Shown: positions 4,768 to 5,681 of the stretch, piece after piece
How the letters are laid out: every line of letters begins with the position of its first letter
Numbering within the stretch: the stretch's first letter is position 1
The notes under the pieces: generated by a model
Databases searched by the model: none
Seen by the model: the letters and a program-made list of their open reading frames with translations, nothing else
Told to the model about the DNA's origin: nothing
Program-made: the position numbers and the translations under genes
Assembly (NCBI GenBank): GCA_039584255.1
Contig: JBDGYE010000129.1
Span: forward strand, 1 to 5,681
Direction: 5' to 3'
Length of the DNA: 5,681 nt
DNA from: JBDGYE01 sp039584255
GTDB taxonomy: Bacteria > Gemmatimonadota > Gemmatimonadetes > Palauibacterales > Palauibacteraceae

Positions 4768-5550
4768 ATGGCTGAGCACCTTCTGGAAATCCGTAACATC
4801 CACGCCCGCGTCGAGGGCGAGCAGGAAGAGATCCTGCGTGGTGTCGACCTGTCTATACGGCATGGCGAGATGCATGCCTTGATGGGACCCAACGGGTCTG
4901 GCAAGAGCACGCTGGCCAAAGTGATCATGGGACACCCCGGATATGAGGTAACCGCTGGCGAGGTTCTCCTCGAGGGCGCGAACGTCCTGGAGATGGAGCC
5001 GGACGAGCGCGGCCGGGCCGGCCTGTTTCTGGCCTTCCAGTATCCGAGCGAGATACCGGGCGTGTCCATCTCCAACTTCCTGCGCACCGCCGTGAACGCG
5101 CGCCGCGTAGACGAGGGAGAGATCGACGTCTTCGAGTTCCACCAGACGCTTCAGGAAAAGCTGGAGCTCCTCAGGGTCGATCCGGCCTTCGCGGGCCGCT
5201 ACGTGAACGACGGATTCAGTGGCGGCGAGAAGAAGCGAAACGAGATCCTGCAGCTGGCGGTCCTCGAGCCGACGATGGCCGTATTGGACGAGACGGACAG
5301 CGGCCTGGATATCGACGCGCTGAGGATCGTCTCGGATGGAGTCAACACCGTCCGCGGCGCCGACGGGCAGATGGGCGTGCTGCTCATCACGCACTACCAG
5401 CGGATACTAAATTACCTGCACCCGGATTACGTGCACGTGATGCTGAAAGGACGCATCGCACACACGGGAGGGCCGGAGCTGGCCGACCAACTGGAGGAGA
5501 TGGGCTACGACTGGCTCCACGAGCCGGAGTCCGAGCCCGTGGCCTCCTGA
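4768..5550 (+). CDS. sufC: SufC, Fe-S cluster assembly ATPase
   Basis: An ABC-type ATPase subunit of the cytosolic SufBCD scaffold. ATP binding and hydrolysis by SufC drive rearrangement of the SufB-SufD pair during Fe-S cluster assembly. The 260 residues are close to the usual 245-260. All nucleotide-binding motifs are present: Walker A GPNGSGKST (40-48), Q-loop Gln91 in FLAFQYP, signature FSGGEKKR (150-157), Walker B with D174-E175, D-loop SGLD (178-181) and the switch His209 in LLITHYQR. The SufC hallmarks FQYP.EIPGVS and SGGEKKRNEILQ are clear. The family-typical LDEIDSGLD reads LDETDSGLD, a minor change. The C-terminal tail GYDWL is followed by an acidic extension. The start has GGAG 10 nt upstream. 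It is the first gene of the operon, with sufB starting 17 nt after its stop, so the order here is sufC-sufB. Confidence 0.97.
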   Translation: MAEHLLEIRNIHARVEGEQEEILRGVDLSIRHGEMHALMGPNGSGKSTLAKVIMGHPGYEVTAGEVLLEGANVLEMEPDERGRAGLFLAFQYPSEIPGVSISNFLRTAVNARRVDEGEIDVFEFHQTLQEKLELLRVDPAFAGRYVNDGFSGGEKKRNEILQLAVLEPTMAVLDETDSGLDIDALRIVSDGVNTVRGADGQMGVLLITHYQRILNYLHPDYVHVMLKGRIAHTGGPELADQLEEMGYDWLHEPESEPVAS

Positions 5551-5567
5551 GAGAGGATCGATGAGGA

Positions 5568-5681
5568 ATGCCTGATAACGAGACTGTCGCCGACCTCGGG
5601 CTGGACGAGTACAAGTACCACTTCGTCACGGAAGACAAGCCCGTCTTCAAGGCGGAGAAGGGCCTGAGCGAGAGGATCGTG
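5568..5681 (+). CDS. sufB: SufB, Fe-S cluster scaffold subunit (N-terminus only)
   Basis: Thirty-eight codons are visible before the window ends, starting MPDNETVADLGLDEYKYHF and continuing with PVFKAEKGLSERIV. The YKY.F ... PVFK..KGLSE.IV pattern matches the start of SufB proteins (about 470 residues in full), which hold the nascent Fe-S cluster together with SufD and SufC. It starts 17 nt after sufC. AGAGGA (5552-5557) lies 10 nt before the ATG. The position right behind sufC strongly supports the call despite the short stretch. Confidence 0.9.
   Translation, partial: MPDNETVADLGLDEYKYHFVTEDKPVFKAEKGLSERIV

Noticed and set aside
4690..5394. Minus-strand 234-codon frame across sufC
   Set aside because: It is antisense to SufC, whose complete ABC motifs prove the plus-strand frame. 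The frame crosses the suf promoter leader and has no domain.
5561..5575. ATG at 5561 as an alternative sufB start
   Set aside because: It reads only Met-Arg-Asn-Ala before a TGA. The ATG at 5568 opens the frame with recognisable SufB residues.

Overview
The window is about 64% G+C by eye and densely coded. Its genes (a TolC-type outer-membrane channel, a lipoprotein with a lipobox, the SUF Fe-S assembly operon) point to a high-GC, double-membraned bacterium. A Gemmatimonadota-like or related soil/marine lineage would fit the style of the genes, but that is a guess. There are no tRNA or rRNA genes, mobile elements or CRISPR arrays.

Layout: everything from base 1 to 4496 reads on the minus strand, and everything after about 4640 reads on the plus strand. 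Following minus-strand transcription from right to left, the first pair is a medium-chain dehydrogenase/quinone-oxidoreductase-like enzyme (4496-3468) and a small lipoprotein (3471-3013), which overlap by 4 nt (ATGA). Next come two small unrecognised genes: a 46-codon gene for a signal-peptide-bearing peptide (2845-2705) and an 81-codon gene for a charged helical protein (2671-2426). A weak terminator candidate follows. Then comes a MerR-family regulator (2157-1489) with two MerR-like DNA-binding modules and its own promoter/operator region, and after a 208-bp gap rich in inverted repeats, a TolC-family channel (1280-30). The first four codons of another gene, with a good ribosome binding site, run off the left edge. 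By the usual order of such loci it would be the periplasmic adaptor of the same export pump, but the sequence here cannot show this.

On the plus strand, the right side opens the SUF operon: sufC (4768-5550), then the first 38 codons of sufB, which runs off the window. SufC is the ATPase of the SufBCD scaffold that builds Fe-S clusters. The region in front of sufC holds a sigma70-like promoter whose -35 box overlaps a good match to the Fur 7-1-7 box. Iron- or peroxide-responsive control of this operon would therefore fit.

Most of the window is conventional. The points most worth a second look are the 46-aa secreted-peptide gene, the double-HTH MerR protein and the dyad between its own promoter elements, the hairpin and repeated GATCGC half-sites in front of tolC, the GTG-repeat start of tolC, and the Fur-like box at suf. 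I found no convincing new multi-gene system.
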